From: Butyricicoccus_A sp963601915
GTDB lineage: Bacteria; Bacillota; Clostridia; Oscillospirales; Butyricicoccaceae
Direction of reading: 5' to 3'
NCBI GenBank assembly: GCA_963601915.1
Contig: CAVCGL010000006.1
Span: 62,001-126,000 of the forward strand
Length of the DNA: 64,000 bases
Below are positions 1 to 8,374 of the stretch, in pieces (the first letter of the stretch is position 1; each line of letters starts with the position of its first letter). The notes under the pieces were generated by a model. That model was not told where the DNA came from. It made no database searches and saw only the letters and a program-made list of their open reading frames with translations. The translations under genes and the position numbers were made by a program.

Positions 1-892
1 GTAGGGTTGCTCCAGCGGCGCGAACGTGTCCACCGCCGCCAAATGCTCGGCAGATTGCCGCTGCATCTACTTCCTTGGTCGTGCGAATCGAAACCTTTGT
101 CGAACCGTTTTCCAGCTCCGAAAAGGTCAGACCGACTTCTACCCCTTCAATCTGGCGTGGCAGACCGGCAATCGAATCCAGATCATCCCAGTCCGCACCC
201 GTGCGCTCCCGATCTTTCAGGCGAACCAGCACAGCTGCAATCTTTCCCTCGTGATAAAACTGCATGGTATCATACAGAATTTTCTCCATGTCAAAGCGAG
301 AGCGAGACTTGGTGTCAAACAGCACCGTGTTGATGTCTCCGCAGTCTACGCCCGCCTGCAGGCAGGCAATGGCAACCTGATGCGTGTGCACGGTCGTATT
401 GGTGAACTTGAAGCAACCGGTGTCTGTCGCCGTGCCGATGTACAGGCTTCGTGCGATGCTCTCATCCAGTGCAATGCCCAGCTCGACAATCAGATCCCAG
501 ATAATCTCTGCGCAGGCGCCAAATTCTCCGCCGATTAAATTGTCGGTCTTGCCAAAGCATGGATTGAACTTGTGATGGTCAATGACAATATCGACGCTAT
601 CCGCATACTGCTCCATTTCCGGCGGCAGCATGTCCTGCGCCGCTACGTCAACAGCGACAATGGTTCGTGCCTGAAAATCCTCCGGTGCGTAATACGGCTC
701 CACCAAAGCTGCGTATCGACGGGTAACGCCTTCATTTTTGGCGAGATACGCCGTCTTTCCCAGCTTGCGCAATGCCTGACACAATGCGCCAGCGCTGCCC
801 GTCGTATCACCGTCCGGACGGCGATGGGTCAAAATAAGAAATTGATCCGCTTCACGCAGCACCTGTGCCGTGCGGGATACCGTGCCAATCAC
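1..892 (-). CDS. nrnA: Bifunctional oligoribonuclease / pAp phosphatase NrnA (3' end missing)
   Basis: DHH-DHHA1 phosphoesterase that degrades nanoRNAs and dephosphorylates pAp in the cytoplasm. Translation of the minus strand is open from 892 to the window edge (about 297 residues seen). It shows the N-terminal THRRPDGD metal motif near residue 28, the DHH signature in IDHHKFNP, and the C-terminal DHHA1 glycine motif FGGGGHVRAAGA just before the edge, so only a few C-terminal residues are missing. The GTG start overlaps the rbfA stop (GTGA), implying translational coupling in the rimP-infB-rbfA-nrnA operon. The family assignment rests on motifs read directly. Confidence 0.93.
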   Translation of the reverse strand, partial: MIGTVSRTAQVLREADQFLILTHRRPDGDTTGSAGALCQALRKLGKTAYLAKNEGVTRRYAALVEPYYAPEDFQARTIVAVDVAAQDMLPPEMEQYADSVDIVIDHHKFNPCFGKTDNLIGGEFGACAEIIWDLIVELGIALDESIARSLYIGTATDTGCFKFTNTTVHTHQVAIACLQAGVDCGDINTVLFDTKSRSRFDMEKILYDTMQFYHEGKIAAVLVRLKDRERTGADWDDLDSIAGLPRQIEGVEVGLTFSELENGSTKVSIRTTKEVDAAAICRAFGGGGHVRAAGATL

Positions 893-1242
893 AGCTTGCC
901 CTCCCGCTCCAGCTCATGCAGCACATCATTGATGTGTGCGCCGTGCGTGATGGATTCATCCAGCGTAAACACGATTTCCGGTGCATAGCGCATACGAATC
1001 TTGGATGCGCACTCTCGGCGCAGATATCCGCCAGCCGACTTCAGACCGCGCATGACATCCTTTTTCTGCTGGTCATCGCCAAATACGCTGATATATGCCT
1101 TTGCGTAGCGCAGATCGCCGGTCACTTCGCAGCGCGTCACAGAAACCATGGCTTCGTGCACGCGCGGATCCTTCAGCGTGCGGATTGCTTCGGACAGCGC
1201 CTTCTGAAACTCATCGCTGATGCGTTCGCTTCTCTGAGACAT
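889..1242 (-). CDS. rbfA: 30S ribosome-binding factor RbfA
   Basis: Late 30S assembly factor that binds immature 16S rRNA near helix 1. The 117-residue product has the family's single KH-like domain, with the typical N-terminal RISDEFQKALSEAIRTLKDPR region, the AYISVFGD strand and the C-terminal LRRECASKIRMRYAPEIVFTLDESI segment. Length is normal. A GGAGGAACGTTT ribosome site precedes the ATG. It lies downstream of infB, separated by a terminator-like hairpin, and its stop overlaps the GTG of nrnA. Confidence 0.96.
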   Translation of the reverse strand: MSQRSERISDEFQKALSEAIRTLKDPRVHEAMVSVTRCEVTGDLRYAKAYISVFGDDQQKKDVMRGLKSAGGYLRRECASKIRMRYAPEIVFTLDESITHGAHINDVLHELEREGKL

Positions 1243-1267
1243 AAACGTTCCTCCTTTTTGTCAAGCA

Positions 1268-1319
1268 TGTAAAAACAAACCGCGGGCGGGTGGCAATCAA
1301 GATGCACCCCACCCGCGGA
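1268..1319 (-). terminator. Hairpin between infB and rbfA, possible internal terminator
   Basis: On the minus strand a GC-rich stem (CCGCGGG at 1307-1318 side pairing with CCCGCGG at 1280-1287 side) is followed by GTTTGTTTTTAC. Position and U-rich tail fit an intrinsic terminator or a partial attenuator that would lower rbfA-nrnA expression relative to infB. Confidence 0.6.
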
Positions 1320-1349
1320 AATTTCTGTTGTAAACGGGATGAAAACCAA

Positions 1350-3839
1350 TTACGGCTTGATCTGCTCCATAACAAACGACTCGATAATGTCGCCTTCCTT
1401 CAGATCGTTGTAGTTTTCAATGCCCATGCCGCACTCATAGCCTGCGGCAACTTCCTTTGCATCGTCCTTGAAGCGCTTCAGGGAGTTCAGATGGCCCTCG
1501 TGGATAACGATGCCGTCACGCACAATACGAACCTCGCAGGCACGAACAATCTTGCCGTCCTGTACATACGCACCGGCGATGGTGCCGACACCAGAAACCT
1601 TGAACGTCTGACGAATTTCGGCATGGCCGACAACAACTTCCTTGAACTTCGGATCCAGCATACCCTTCATTGCCTGCTCCATCTCTTCGATGCAGTCATA
1701 GATGACGCGGTACAGACGGATTTCTACATCCTGATCGTGTGCGGAATCTGCCGCTGCACGCTCCGGACGCACGTTAAAGCCAACGATAATGGCATTGGAT
1801 GCCGCTGCCAGCATGACATCCGACTCATTGATGGCACCAACAGCACCATGAATGACATTGACGCGCACTTCTTCGTTGCTCAGCTTGAGCAGAGAGCTGC
1901 GGACAGCCTCGACAGAACCCATAACATCCGCCTTGATGATGATGTTGAGATCCTTCATGTTGCCCTGCTGGATGGTATCAAACAGATTCTCCAGCGTAAC
2001 CTTCTGCATTGCCTTGTTGCGCTCTTCCTTCTCCTTCTCCTTGCGCTGCTCAACCAGCTCACGAGCCATGCGCTCGTTGTCAACCGCATAGAAGATGTCG
2101 CCGGCATCCGGTACTTCGCCCAGACCGATAATCTCAACCGGAACAGACGGACCGGCATTTTCCAGCTTGCGTCCGCGCTCGTCCGTCATGACACGAACAC
2201 GGCCAACCGCCTTGCCCGCAATGACGGTGTCGCCAGCGTGCAGCGTACCGTTCTGTACGAGGACGGTAGCAACCGGGCCGCGGCCGCGATCCAGCTTCGC
2301 CTCGATGACAGCACCCTTTGCCTGACGGTTCGGGTTTGCCTTCAGCTCCTGCATGTCTGCGGTCAGCAGTACCATCTCAAGCAGGTTTTCGATGCCGATG
2401 CCCTGCTTTGCAGAGATCTTGCAGACGATAGTCTCGCCGCCCCACTCTTCCGGTACCAGACCGTACTCGGTCAGCTGCTGGAGCACGCGATCCGGATCCG
2501 CATTTTCCTTATCAATCTTATTGACAGCGACGATAATCGGAATCTCTGCAGCCTTGGCATGGTTGATTGCCTCGACAGTCTGCGGCATGATGCCGTCGTC
2601 TGCTGCGACAACCAGAATGGCAATATCCGTGATTTTCGCGCCGCGCGCACGCATGGAAGTAAAGGCAGCATGACCTGGGGTATCCAGGAAGGTAATCGGA
2701 CGACCGCTTACCTTGACGCGGTATGCACCGATGTGCTGCGTGATGCCGCCAGCCTCGCCTGCGGCAACATCGGTCTTACGGATGCAGTCGAGCAGAGAGG
2801 TCTTGCCGTGGTCAACGTGACCCATGACAACGATAACCGGGCTTCTCGGCTCCAGGTTTTCTTCCTTGTCCTCGCTCTCGTCAAACAGCTTCTCTTCGAT
2901 GGTAACATGTACTTCCTTCTCGACCTTTGCGCCCATTTCCTCTGCGACAATGGCAGCGGTATCAAAGTCGATGGTCTGAGAAATATTTGCCATAACGCCC
3001 AGCTTGAGCAGTTCCTTGATGACATCTGCTGCGGTGCGCTTCAAACGGGAAGCCAGCTCGCCAACATTGATTTCATCCGGAATCATGACCTTGAGCTGAA
3101 TCTTCTTCAGCTCCTGCTGACGCTGGAGACGCTTCATCTTCTCCTGCTCCTCCTGACGGCGCTTGTTGGAGAACGGTCTGCGTGCATCTGCCTTGCGGGT
3201 GATCTTCTGCTTGCCGGACTTCATGCGGTCAGCCTTCTGCGGAACCAGTGCATCAATGCGGTCATCGTAACGATCCAGATTGACATTGCCTGCACCGCGG
3301 GTATCTACGCGATGGATCTGCTTGCCCTTCGGCTGCTGCTTGGTTTCTTCCGTGGTCACAGTAGAAGTAGCTGCCTCGCCGGAGCCCTGCGGACGAAGAA
3401 TCTGACGCTGCTCATGCGGCTTTGCCGGACGGCGGTTCTTCTTCTTGTCGTTGAACTTCTTCTCCTGCGGTGCTGCGCTCGGCTGCTCCTGCTTCTTGTT
3501 CTCCGGCTTGGTCTCCGGCTTATTGTCGCGCTTCTGCTCCTGACGGCGAGAATCACGACGATCCTGCTTCTGGTTTCTGCCCATCGGCTGCTGACGAACA
3601 ACCTGCGTCATCGGAGCCTTTCTCTGAGCTGCCTGCTGATTCAGGACTTCTTCCATGTTATCCACCGGATGCTTCTTGGTCATATAATCAAAAATCAGAT
3701 TCAGTTCATCATTTTCCAGAACCTGCATATGATTTTTCGGCGCGGTGAAGTATTCCGCCATCACATCGGTGATGTCCTTGGTATCTACGCCAAAATCCTT
3801 AGCGACTTCATGTACACGGTATTTATTTTCAATACTCAT
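1350..3839 (-). CDS. infB: Translation initiation factor IF-2
   Basis: GTPase that delivers fMet-tRNA to the 30S initiation complex. The 829-residue product begins with an IF2_N domain (MSIENKYRVHEVAKDFGV), followed by a long Lys/Arg/Gln-rich disordered linker (about residues 60-240), a second IF2_N-like segment (about 250-300), then the G domain with GHVDHGKT near residue 340, DTPGH near 387 and NKID near 442, and the beta-barrel and C1/C2 domains ending in GDIIESFVMEQIKP. Length is normal for Firmicutes. The ATG overlaps the ylxQ stop by a few bases. Confidence 0.98.
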   Translation of the reverse strand: MSIENKYRVHEVAKDFGVDTKDITDVMAEYFTAPKNHMQVLENDELNLIFDYMTKKHPVDNMEEVLNQQAAQRKAPMTQVVRQQPMGRNQKQDRRDSRRQEQKRDNKPETKPENKKQEQPSAAPQEKKFNDKKKNRRPAKPHEQRQILRPQGSGEAATSTVTTEETKQQPKGKQIHRVDTRGAGNVNLDRYDDRIDALVPQKADRMKSGKQKITRKADARRPFSNKRRQEEQEKMKRLQRQQELKKIQLKVMIPDEINVGELASRLKRTAADVIKELLKLGVMANISQTIDFDTAAIVAEEMGAKVEKEVHVTIEEKLFDESEDKEENLEPRSPVIVVMGHVDHGKTSLLDCIRKTDVAAGEAGGITQHIGAYRVKVSGRPITFLDTPGHAAFTSMRARGAKITDIAILVVAADDGIMPQTVEAINHAKAAEIPIIVAVNKIDKENADPDRVLQQLTEYGLVPEEWGGETIVCKISAKQGIGIENLLEMVLLTADMQELKANPNRQAKGAVIEAKLDRGRGPVATVLVQNGTLHAGDTVIAGKAVGRVRVMTDERGRKLENAGPSVPVEIIGLGEVPDAGDIFYAVDNERMARELVEQRKEKEKEERNKAMQKVTLENLFDTIQQGNMKDLNIIIKADVMGSVEAVRSSLLKLSNEEVRVNVIHGAVGAINESDVMLAAASNAIIVGFNVRPERAAADSAHDQDVEIRLYRVIYDCIEEMEQAMKGMLDPKFKEVVVGHAEIRQTFKVSGVGTIAGAYVQDGKIVRACEVRIVRDGIVIHEGHLNSLKRFKDDAKEVAAGYECGMGIENYNDLKEGDIIESFVMEQIKP

Positions 3840-4300
3840 GCGCGTTCACCTCCACGTTTCGTATAGGTTGACTTTCTCCTGCCGCCGGTCGTATGCTTTC
3901 CGGCGGACTTTTTCTGCGTTTTTTTCGTACCGCGGCGCGCTTCGATGCGCTGCTTCTTGTGCGCCAGCTGCTCCGCAATCGGCGCATACTGTGCATCGGC
4001 GTTTGCCGCCTTTTGTGCAGCCGCTGCCGCAAATCCGGCATCGGTAATGCAGCAAATAGACGTTGCCGTGCGTCCCAGCGCCCAGCCCAGCTCCTGCGCA
4101 TCATCCGTCAAACGAATGACCGGTACGTTTTTTTGTTCGGCGTGACGCTCGGCACGCCGCGTGATATTTGCTCCGGCATCTGCCGCCAACAGCAGCAGCC
4201 GCGCTTCTCCTGCGGAAACAGTATCAGCGACAGCATCATCGCCGCTGACCAGCTTTCCTGCGCGGAAGCACAGGCCGAGCAATCGCAGTATCTCATGCAT
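3836..4300 (-). CDS. YlxQ-type L7Ae-family RNA-binding protein with a basic C-terminal tail
   Basis: Small L7Ae/L30e/Gadd45-fold protein of the nusA-infB operon, expected to bind RNA kink-turns. Residues 1-100 carry the fold (LGLCFRAGKLVSGDDAV, LLLLAADAGANITRR, VPVIRLTDDAQELGWALGR). Residues after about 110 form an additional very basic tail with many Lys, Arg and Thr (TKKTQKKSAGKHTTGGRRKS), which makes the protein longer (154 aa) than the roughly 100-aa family norm. Its start overlaps the end of rnpM and its stop overlaps the infB start, so the three are translationally coupled. Confidence 0.88.
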   Translation of the reverse strand: MHEILRLLGLCFRAGKLVSGDDAVADTVSAGEARLLLLAADAGANITRRAERHAEQKNVPVIRLTDDAQELGWALGRTATSICCITDAGFAAAAAQKAANADAQYAPIAEQLAHKKQRIEARRGTKKTQKKSAGKHTTGGRRKSTYTKRGGERA

Positions 4301-4568
4301 TGATCGTTTGCTCCATCTGTTCCGTCAGCTGGTCATATACCTCGTCCGGAATCTGACAACCGAACGCGTTTCCCAGCGCATTTTTCTTTCTTGCCTTTGC
4401 AAGGCACTTGGCATCCGGGCAGATATATGCACCGCGTCCCGGATTCTTGCCGCGAAAATCCAGCGCAATGTCCCCTTCCGGCGAACGCACCACGCGAATC
4501 AGTTCACGCTTGGGCTTCATCTCTCGGCAGCCGACACACTGACGCATGGGTATTTTCTTTTTCTGCAC
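4293..4568 (-). CDS. rnpM: RNase P modulator RnpM (YlxR)
   Basis: YlxR family, shown in Bacillus subtilis to bind RNase P RNA and modulate its activity. The 91-residue product has the family signature RQCVGCREMKPKRELIRVVR at residues 9-28 and NPGRGAYICP near residue 41, with conserved cysteines. It sits between nusA and ylxQ as is standard in Firmicutes. Confidence 0.93.
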   Translation of the reverse strand: MQKKKIPMRQCVGCREMKPKRELIRVVRSPEGDIALDFRGKNPGRGAYICPDAKCLAKARKKNALGNAFGCQIPDEVYDQLTEQMEQTINA

Positions 4569-4583
4569 CGAAAAAGCCCTCCT

Positions 4584-5684
4584 TTATTCTTCGACCAGCA
4601 GATCTTCGTCTGCCTGTGCTGCCTGTTCCTTTGCAGCGCTCTCCGAACCAATATCAATCTTGCAGCCGGTCAGCTTGGCAGCCAGACGAGCATTCTGACC
4701 TTCCTTGCCGATAGCCAGGGACAGCTGATCGTCCGGTACCGTGACGCGGCAGCTCTTACCATCCGGCAGCAGAACTGCGCTGATGACGTCAGCCGGGCTC
4801 AGTGCAGCAGAAACGAAATCTGCCATGTTCTCAGAATACTTGATGATGTCGATCTTTTCGCCGGACAGCTCATTGACGATGCTGCCTACACGGGAACCGC
4901 GCGGGCCAACACAAGCGCCAATCGGATCAACCTTCTCGTCATGGGTCATGACAGCAATCTTGGTGCGGTTGCCTGCTTCACGCGCAATCGACTTGATTTC
5001 TACAACGCCATCGTGAATTTCCGGTACTTCCAGCTCAAACAGACGCTTCACCAGACCCGGATGGGTGCGAGACAGCAAAATCTGCGGTCCATGCATACCC
5101 TTGCGAACCTCTACCACATACACCTTGATGCGCTGGCCTTCGGTCAGAACCTCGCCTGGAACCTGCTCGCTCTTCGCCAGAGCGGTTTCAATCTTCTCGC
5201 CCTCGCTGACAACCTCAACAATGATGGTGCCGCTCTCCGGATCCACGCGGAATACCGTTGCATTGAGGATCTCATGCTCGCGGGAGCTGTATTCATTGTA
5301 AGCCATGCCGCGCTCAGACTCGCGGATGCCCTGAATGATAACCTGCTTGGCAGCCTGTGCTGCAATACGGCCAAACTTCTTGGTCTCAATGCCGACACGA
5401 ACAAAGTCACCCAGCGATACGCGCGGGCTGATCTTCTTTGCATCTGCCAGAGAGATCTCGGTCAGCGGGTCCTCCGCCTCGTCTACAACCTCTTTGGATG
5501 CGTACATGTGAATGGTCTTTTCTTCCATATCCGGTTCTACATATACGTTGTCACACTTGAGACCGTCGTTATCCTTTTTATACGCGGTCAGCAGTGCCTG
5601 ACATACGCGATCGAGCATATAATCGACCGGAATTCCCTTTTCTTTTTCCAGCTGCTCCAGTGCTGCAAAAAATTCTGCGTTCAT
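4584..5684 (-). CDS. nusA: Transcription termination/antitermination factor NusA
   Basis: RNA polymerase-binding elongation factor acting in pausing, termination and antitermination. The 366-residue product has an N-terminal RNAP-binding domain (MNAEFFAALEQLEKEKGI), an S1 domain (about 135-200) and tandem KH domains containing CVGPRGSRVGSIVNELSGEK and the second-KH segment AIGKEGQNARLAAKLTGCKI. It lacks the C-terminal acidic repeats of E. coli NusA, as usual in Firmicutes. It lies between rimP and rnpM. Confidence 0.97.
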   Translation of the reverse strand: MNAEFFAALEQLEKEKGIPVDYMLDRVCQALLTAYKKDNDGLKCDNVYVEPDMEEKTIHMYASKEVVDEAEDPLTEISLADAKKISPRVSLGDFVRVGIETKKFGRIAAQAAKQVIIQGIRESERGMAYNEYSSREHEILNATVFRVDPESGTIIVEVVSEGEKIETALAKSEQVPGEVLTEGQRIKVYVVEVRKGMHGPQILLSRTHPGLVKRLFELEVPEIHDGVVEIKSIAREAGNRTKIAVMTHDEKVDPIGACVGPRGSRVGSIVNELSGEKIDIIKYSENMADFVSAALSPADVISAVLLPDGKSCRVTVPDDQLSLAIGKEGQNARLAAKLTGCKIDIGSESAAKEQAAQADEDLLVEE

Positions 5685-5754
5685 TTTTGATATTCACTCC
5701 TTATTGTGTGCGGCATGGCGCAGCGCCATACCTAAATGAGAAGACATTTCGAAT

Positions 5755-6225
5755 TTAGATGGATACATACAGGCGAACAGCCGCAATATCCTTTGGTTCA
5801 TAAACAGTCACTGTGCCATCCTCATCCAGCGTCACAGACCCGCTCTCGCTGTCATAATCTTTCAGGATGCCAACCGCAGTTCTGCTGCCGTTAATTGGAC
5901 GATAGAAACGCAGTTCTACTTCCTCGCCCATGCAGGAAGCAAAATGCTCCGGTCGTCTCAGTCGGCGCGTCAGGCCTGCCGAGGATACACACAGAGTATA
6001 CGGCGGAAGCGATGCAAATTCCTTTGCATCCAGAAATGGGTCCACATAACGGGACAGCTTCTCGCAATCATCAATATCGGTATGACCTTCCCGGTCAATC
6101 GTAATGGTCAGCATGTACTGACCGCCTTCCTTCTCGAAGGTGACGTCCCACAGATGGATGCCCATTTCTGCGGCACATGGTGCACTAATATCCCAGACGC
6201 GCTGGCATACTTCTTTTGCTGTCAT
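5755..6225 (-). CDS. rimP: Ribosome maturation factor RimP
   Basis: 30S maturation factor, 156 aa. The sequence shows the N-terminal alpha/beta domain (LWDVTFEKEGGQYMLTITID, then DDCEKLSRYVDPFLD) and the motif LCVSSAGLTRRLRRPEHF, followed by the SH3-like C-terminal domain. I chose the ATG at 6225 because GGAGG lies five bases upstream; an in-frame ATG at 6285 would translate through the leader hairpin and has no ribosome site. First gene of the operon. Confidence 0.95.
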   Translation of the reverse strand: MTAKEVCQRVWDISAPCAAEMGIHLWDVTFEKEGGQYMLTITIDREGHTDIDDCEKLSRYVDPFLDAKEFASLPPYTLCVSSAGLTRRLRRPEHFASCMGEEVELRFYRPINGSRTAVGILKDYDSESGSVTLDEDGTVTVYEPKDIAAVRLYVSI

Positions 6226-6254
6226 GATTACCTCCGCAACAATAGCAATAAGAA

Positions 6255-6274
6255 AGAGTGGGTTTCCCCACTCT
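6255..6274 (-). promoter_or_regulatory. Leader hairpin upstream of rimP (attenuator-like)
   Basis: On the minus strand AGAGTGGG-GAAA-CCCACTCT is a perfect 8-bp stem closed by a GNRA tetraloop and followed by TTTCTTATT. It lies in the rimP 5' leader between the promoter and the start codon, and could also terminate read-through from the flippase gene. Its form is terminator-like; an attenuation role is inferred. Confidence 0.7.
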
Positions 6275-6304
6275 CCTTGGATCATAATTCTTACACTACT
6301 TGTA

Positions 6305-6333
6305 ATTATAGCACCAAATCACAGGCAATGCAA
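6305..6333 (-). promoter_or_regulatory. Promoter of the rimP-nusA-infB operon
   Basis: Minus-strand TTGCAT, 17-bp spacer, TATAAT; sigma-A type. It sits just downstream of the flippase stop and directs transcription into the leader hairpin and rimP. Confidence 0.75.
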
Positions 6334-6353
6334 GAAAAATTTTCAGGTTTCCT

Positions 6354-7781
6354 TTAGCCGCGGCGCAGCAGTTTGTTGACCGACAGCAGAATTTCACGCG
6401 CATTGATAGCTGCGAGAAGCAGGAACAGTGCCGGTACAAAGACGAACCAGAGCGGAGCTTCCGCCGTCATAATCAGTGCCTGTGCAAACAGAATCACCAC
6501 GCTGACGATGGTCTTTTTGACATTCCACTGAATCTTGAGATACTTCTGCGTGTCAAACGCACGGATGAGGAACAGGACAAAGTAGCTGACAAAAGTCGCA
6601 ATACCTGCGCCCATAGCACCCCAGAATTCGCCAAAGTTGTTGCCCAGAACCGGAATCAAAATGCAGTTGAGGCCAATGTTTACAACCGCACAAATCATCG
6701 TTGTAGCCATCGAATTTCTGCTCTTCAGGCGCAGCATATAGACACTCGCCAAGAAGGTTGCCAGCAGACCAAATGTCGTACCCAGCGTCAAAACCGGAAT
6801 ATATCGCCAGGAAATAAAGAAGTCCTTGCCGACCATAAATGTCATGACGACCTTTGAGATCATAATCAAGCCCGAGCTTCCGATAAAGGCAATGGACGAA
6901 TACGCGCCGAGTACTTTACTGAAAAATGCCACCTGTTCTTTGGGATCGCTCTCCTTGACCGCAGAAATCTGCCAAGCATCCGCGAACAAATTGGCAACGA
7001 CAAGCAAAATGTTCGGAATTTTTGTCGCCGCAGCATACAGACCGTTTGCCTGTGTGTTGATGAAAAAGATAATCATATATCGGTCAGACATATTGATAAT
7101 CCACTGACAAACCGTCTGCGGAACCAGTGGCAGCGCGTATTTGCGCATCCGCTTGGACAAACCGCGATCCATTTTCCGGCTCACCGGAGAAATCAGATAC
7201 CGATGCTCTTTTGCCAATACAAACATCAGAAGACCTGTTGCAACATCGGCAAGGATATTCGCCAGCAGATAACCCATGATGCGGAAATGCGGCAGCAAAA
7301 GAATGTTCAGAATGACATTAAGAAATGTATTGATAATGCCATTGGCTGCATACATTTTGTTATAGCCCATGCTGAGTGCGAACTGAACGCACAGCGTGCG
7401 CAGGCTGGATGCGAGAACAAACGCCAAAACCGCAATCGTATAACCGGACATAAAGTCCATAAACAGCGTCAGCACCGGAGAGACGACAGCCAGGCAGACA
7501 AAGCCCGCTAGTATCGTATACAATCCACTGCTGAAGACACTGCTTTTATCCGATCCTTTTTCCAAGCCGAATCGGATGACGGCATTGTTGATTCCCACAG
7601 AGGCAATCGGAATCATCAACTGACCGACGTTAATGAGTGCATCAACGGTACCATACTCGCCTGTAGACAGGATATTGGTATAGTACGGCAGCATGAGGAA
7701 TACCAGTACCTTGGAGGAGAACGTGCCGATGGCAAAAATCAGGGTATTTCCCATCAGCTTTTTGTATCTGTTTTGTGCCAT
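6354..7781 (-). CDS. Polysaccharide/oligosaccharide flippase (Wzx/MATE-like)
   Basis: Integral membrane protein of the MOP exporter superfamily, 475 aa, with about 12-14 hydrophobic segments. The N-terminus (IFAIGTFSSKVLVFLMLPYY, then STGEYGTVDAL) is the characteristic start of Polysacc_synt flippases, which move lipid-linked glycans across the membrane. No glycosyltransferase or other envelope gene is adjacent; it stands between two ribosomal operons with its own promoter. The exact substrate cannot be told. Confidence 0.88.
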   Translation of the reverse strand: MAQNRYKKLMGNTLIFAIGTFSSKVLVFLMLPYYTNILSTGEYGTVDALINVGQLMIPIASVGINNAVIRFGLEKGSDKSSVFSSGLYTILAGFVCLAVVSPVLTLFMDFMSGYTIAVLAFVLASSLRTLCVQFALSMGYNKMYAANGIINTFLNVILNILLLPHFRIMGYLLANILADVATGLLMFVLAKEHRYLISPVSRKMDRGLSKRMRKYALPLVPQTVCQWIINMSDRYMIIFFINTQANGLYAAATKIPNILLVVANLFADAWQISAVKESDPKEQVAFFSKVLGAYSSIAFIGSSGLIMISKVVMTFMVGKDFFISWRYIPVLTLGTTFGLLATFLASVYMLRLKSRNSMATTMICAVVNIGLNCILIPVLGNNFGEFWGAMGAGIATFVSYFVLFLIRAFDTQKYLKIQWNVKKTIVSVVILFAQALIMTAEAPLWFVFVPALFLLLAAINAREILLSVNKLLRRG

Positions 7782-7817
7782 AGAATACTTCCTTATTCGT
7801 GATTTTAGAATAACATG

Positions 7818-7846
7818 ATTATATCACTGAACCCTGCCTGTTGCAA
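7818..7846 (-). promoter_or_regulatory. Promoter of the flippase gene
   Basis: Minus-strand TTGCAA, 17-bp spacer, TATAAT, about 35 bases upstream of the ATG at 7781. Confidence 0.75.
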
Positions 7847-7874
7847 CCAGTTCATGCAAGCTACACAAAAACGC

Positions 7875-7917
7875 AAAAAAAGAGATTGTTCCGATAGCAT
7901 GCGCTCGAAACAATCTC
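7875..7917 (-). terminator. Terminator of the S10-spc-alpha supercluster
   Basis: Minus-strand stem GAGATTGTT / AACAATCTC with an inner loop, followed by seven T's; 28 bases after the rplQ stop. Confidence 0.9.
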
Positions 7918-7944
7918 CTTTCGGATTCATTGATTATCGATCAA

Positions 7945-8286
7945 TTAAACCAGCTCGATAATAGCCATCTCAGCTGCATCGCCGCGGCGCGGGCCGATCT
8001 TTACGATGCGAGTGTAGCCGCCGTTGCGGTCAGCGTACTTCTCTGCCAGCTCGCCGAATACCTTAGCTTCTACATCCTTCTTGGTGATGAAAGCAGCTGC
8101 CTGACGGCGGGTTGCGAGGGTGTTCTTCTTACCGAGTGTGATCATCTTCTCTGCGAGAGGACGAACTTCTCTGGCTCTTGCAACAGTGGTCTCGATTCTG
8201 CCGTTTTCCAGCAGGAAGGTTACCATTGCTCTGAGCATTGCCATTCTATGGTCAGTGGTTCTGCCGAGTTTACGGTTTCCAGCCAT
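7945..8286 (-). CDS. rplQ: 50S ribosomal protein L17
   Basis: 113-residue bL17, the last gene of the cluster. It begins with the universal MAGNRKLGRTTDHRMAMLRA motif and has the short bacterial form ending in RRGDAAEMAIIELV. Preceded by an 88-base gap after rpoA that contains a GC-rich hairpin. Confidence 0.98.
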   Translation of the reverse strand: MAGNRKLGRTTDHRMAMLRAMVTFLLENGRIETTVARAREVRPLAEKMITLGKKNTLATRRQAAAFITKKDVEAKVFGELAEKYADRNGGYTRIVKIGPRRGDAAEMAIIELV

Positions 8287-8310
8287 GAGAAAATTACCTC
8301 CTTTGGTACA

Positions 8311-8350
8311 GGTCTATCTATCCTGGCGGAGCCCCCGGCAAAAGAGCCGG
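8311..8350 (-). other. GC-rich hairpin between rpoA and rplQ
   Basis: Minus-strand GCGGAACCCGGC pairs with GCCGGGGGCTCCGC around a short A/T loop (CTCTTTT). It lacks a convincing U-tract after the stem, so a processing or stability element is more likely than a terminator. Confidence 0.5.
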
Positions 8351-8374
8351 GTTCCGCGATATGGTTGGGGTTGA

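Noticed and set aside
1290..3866. 858-codon open frame on the plus strand opposite infB
   Set aside because: It is the antisense of a well-conserved IF-2 gene; no ribosome site and no recognisable domains. Similar long antisense frames lie opposite rplB (20145-21446), argS (36654-38330), proS (52057-53730), thrS (54380-56194) and the permease (59325-60797) and are rejected for the same reason.
6226..6285. N-terminal extension of RimP from the ATG at 6285
   Set aside because: It would translate the terminator-like leader hairpin and has no ribosome site, whereas the ATG at 6225 follows GGAGG.
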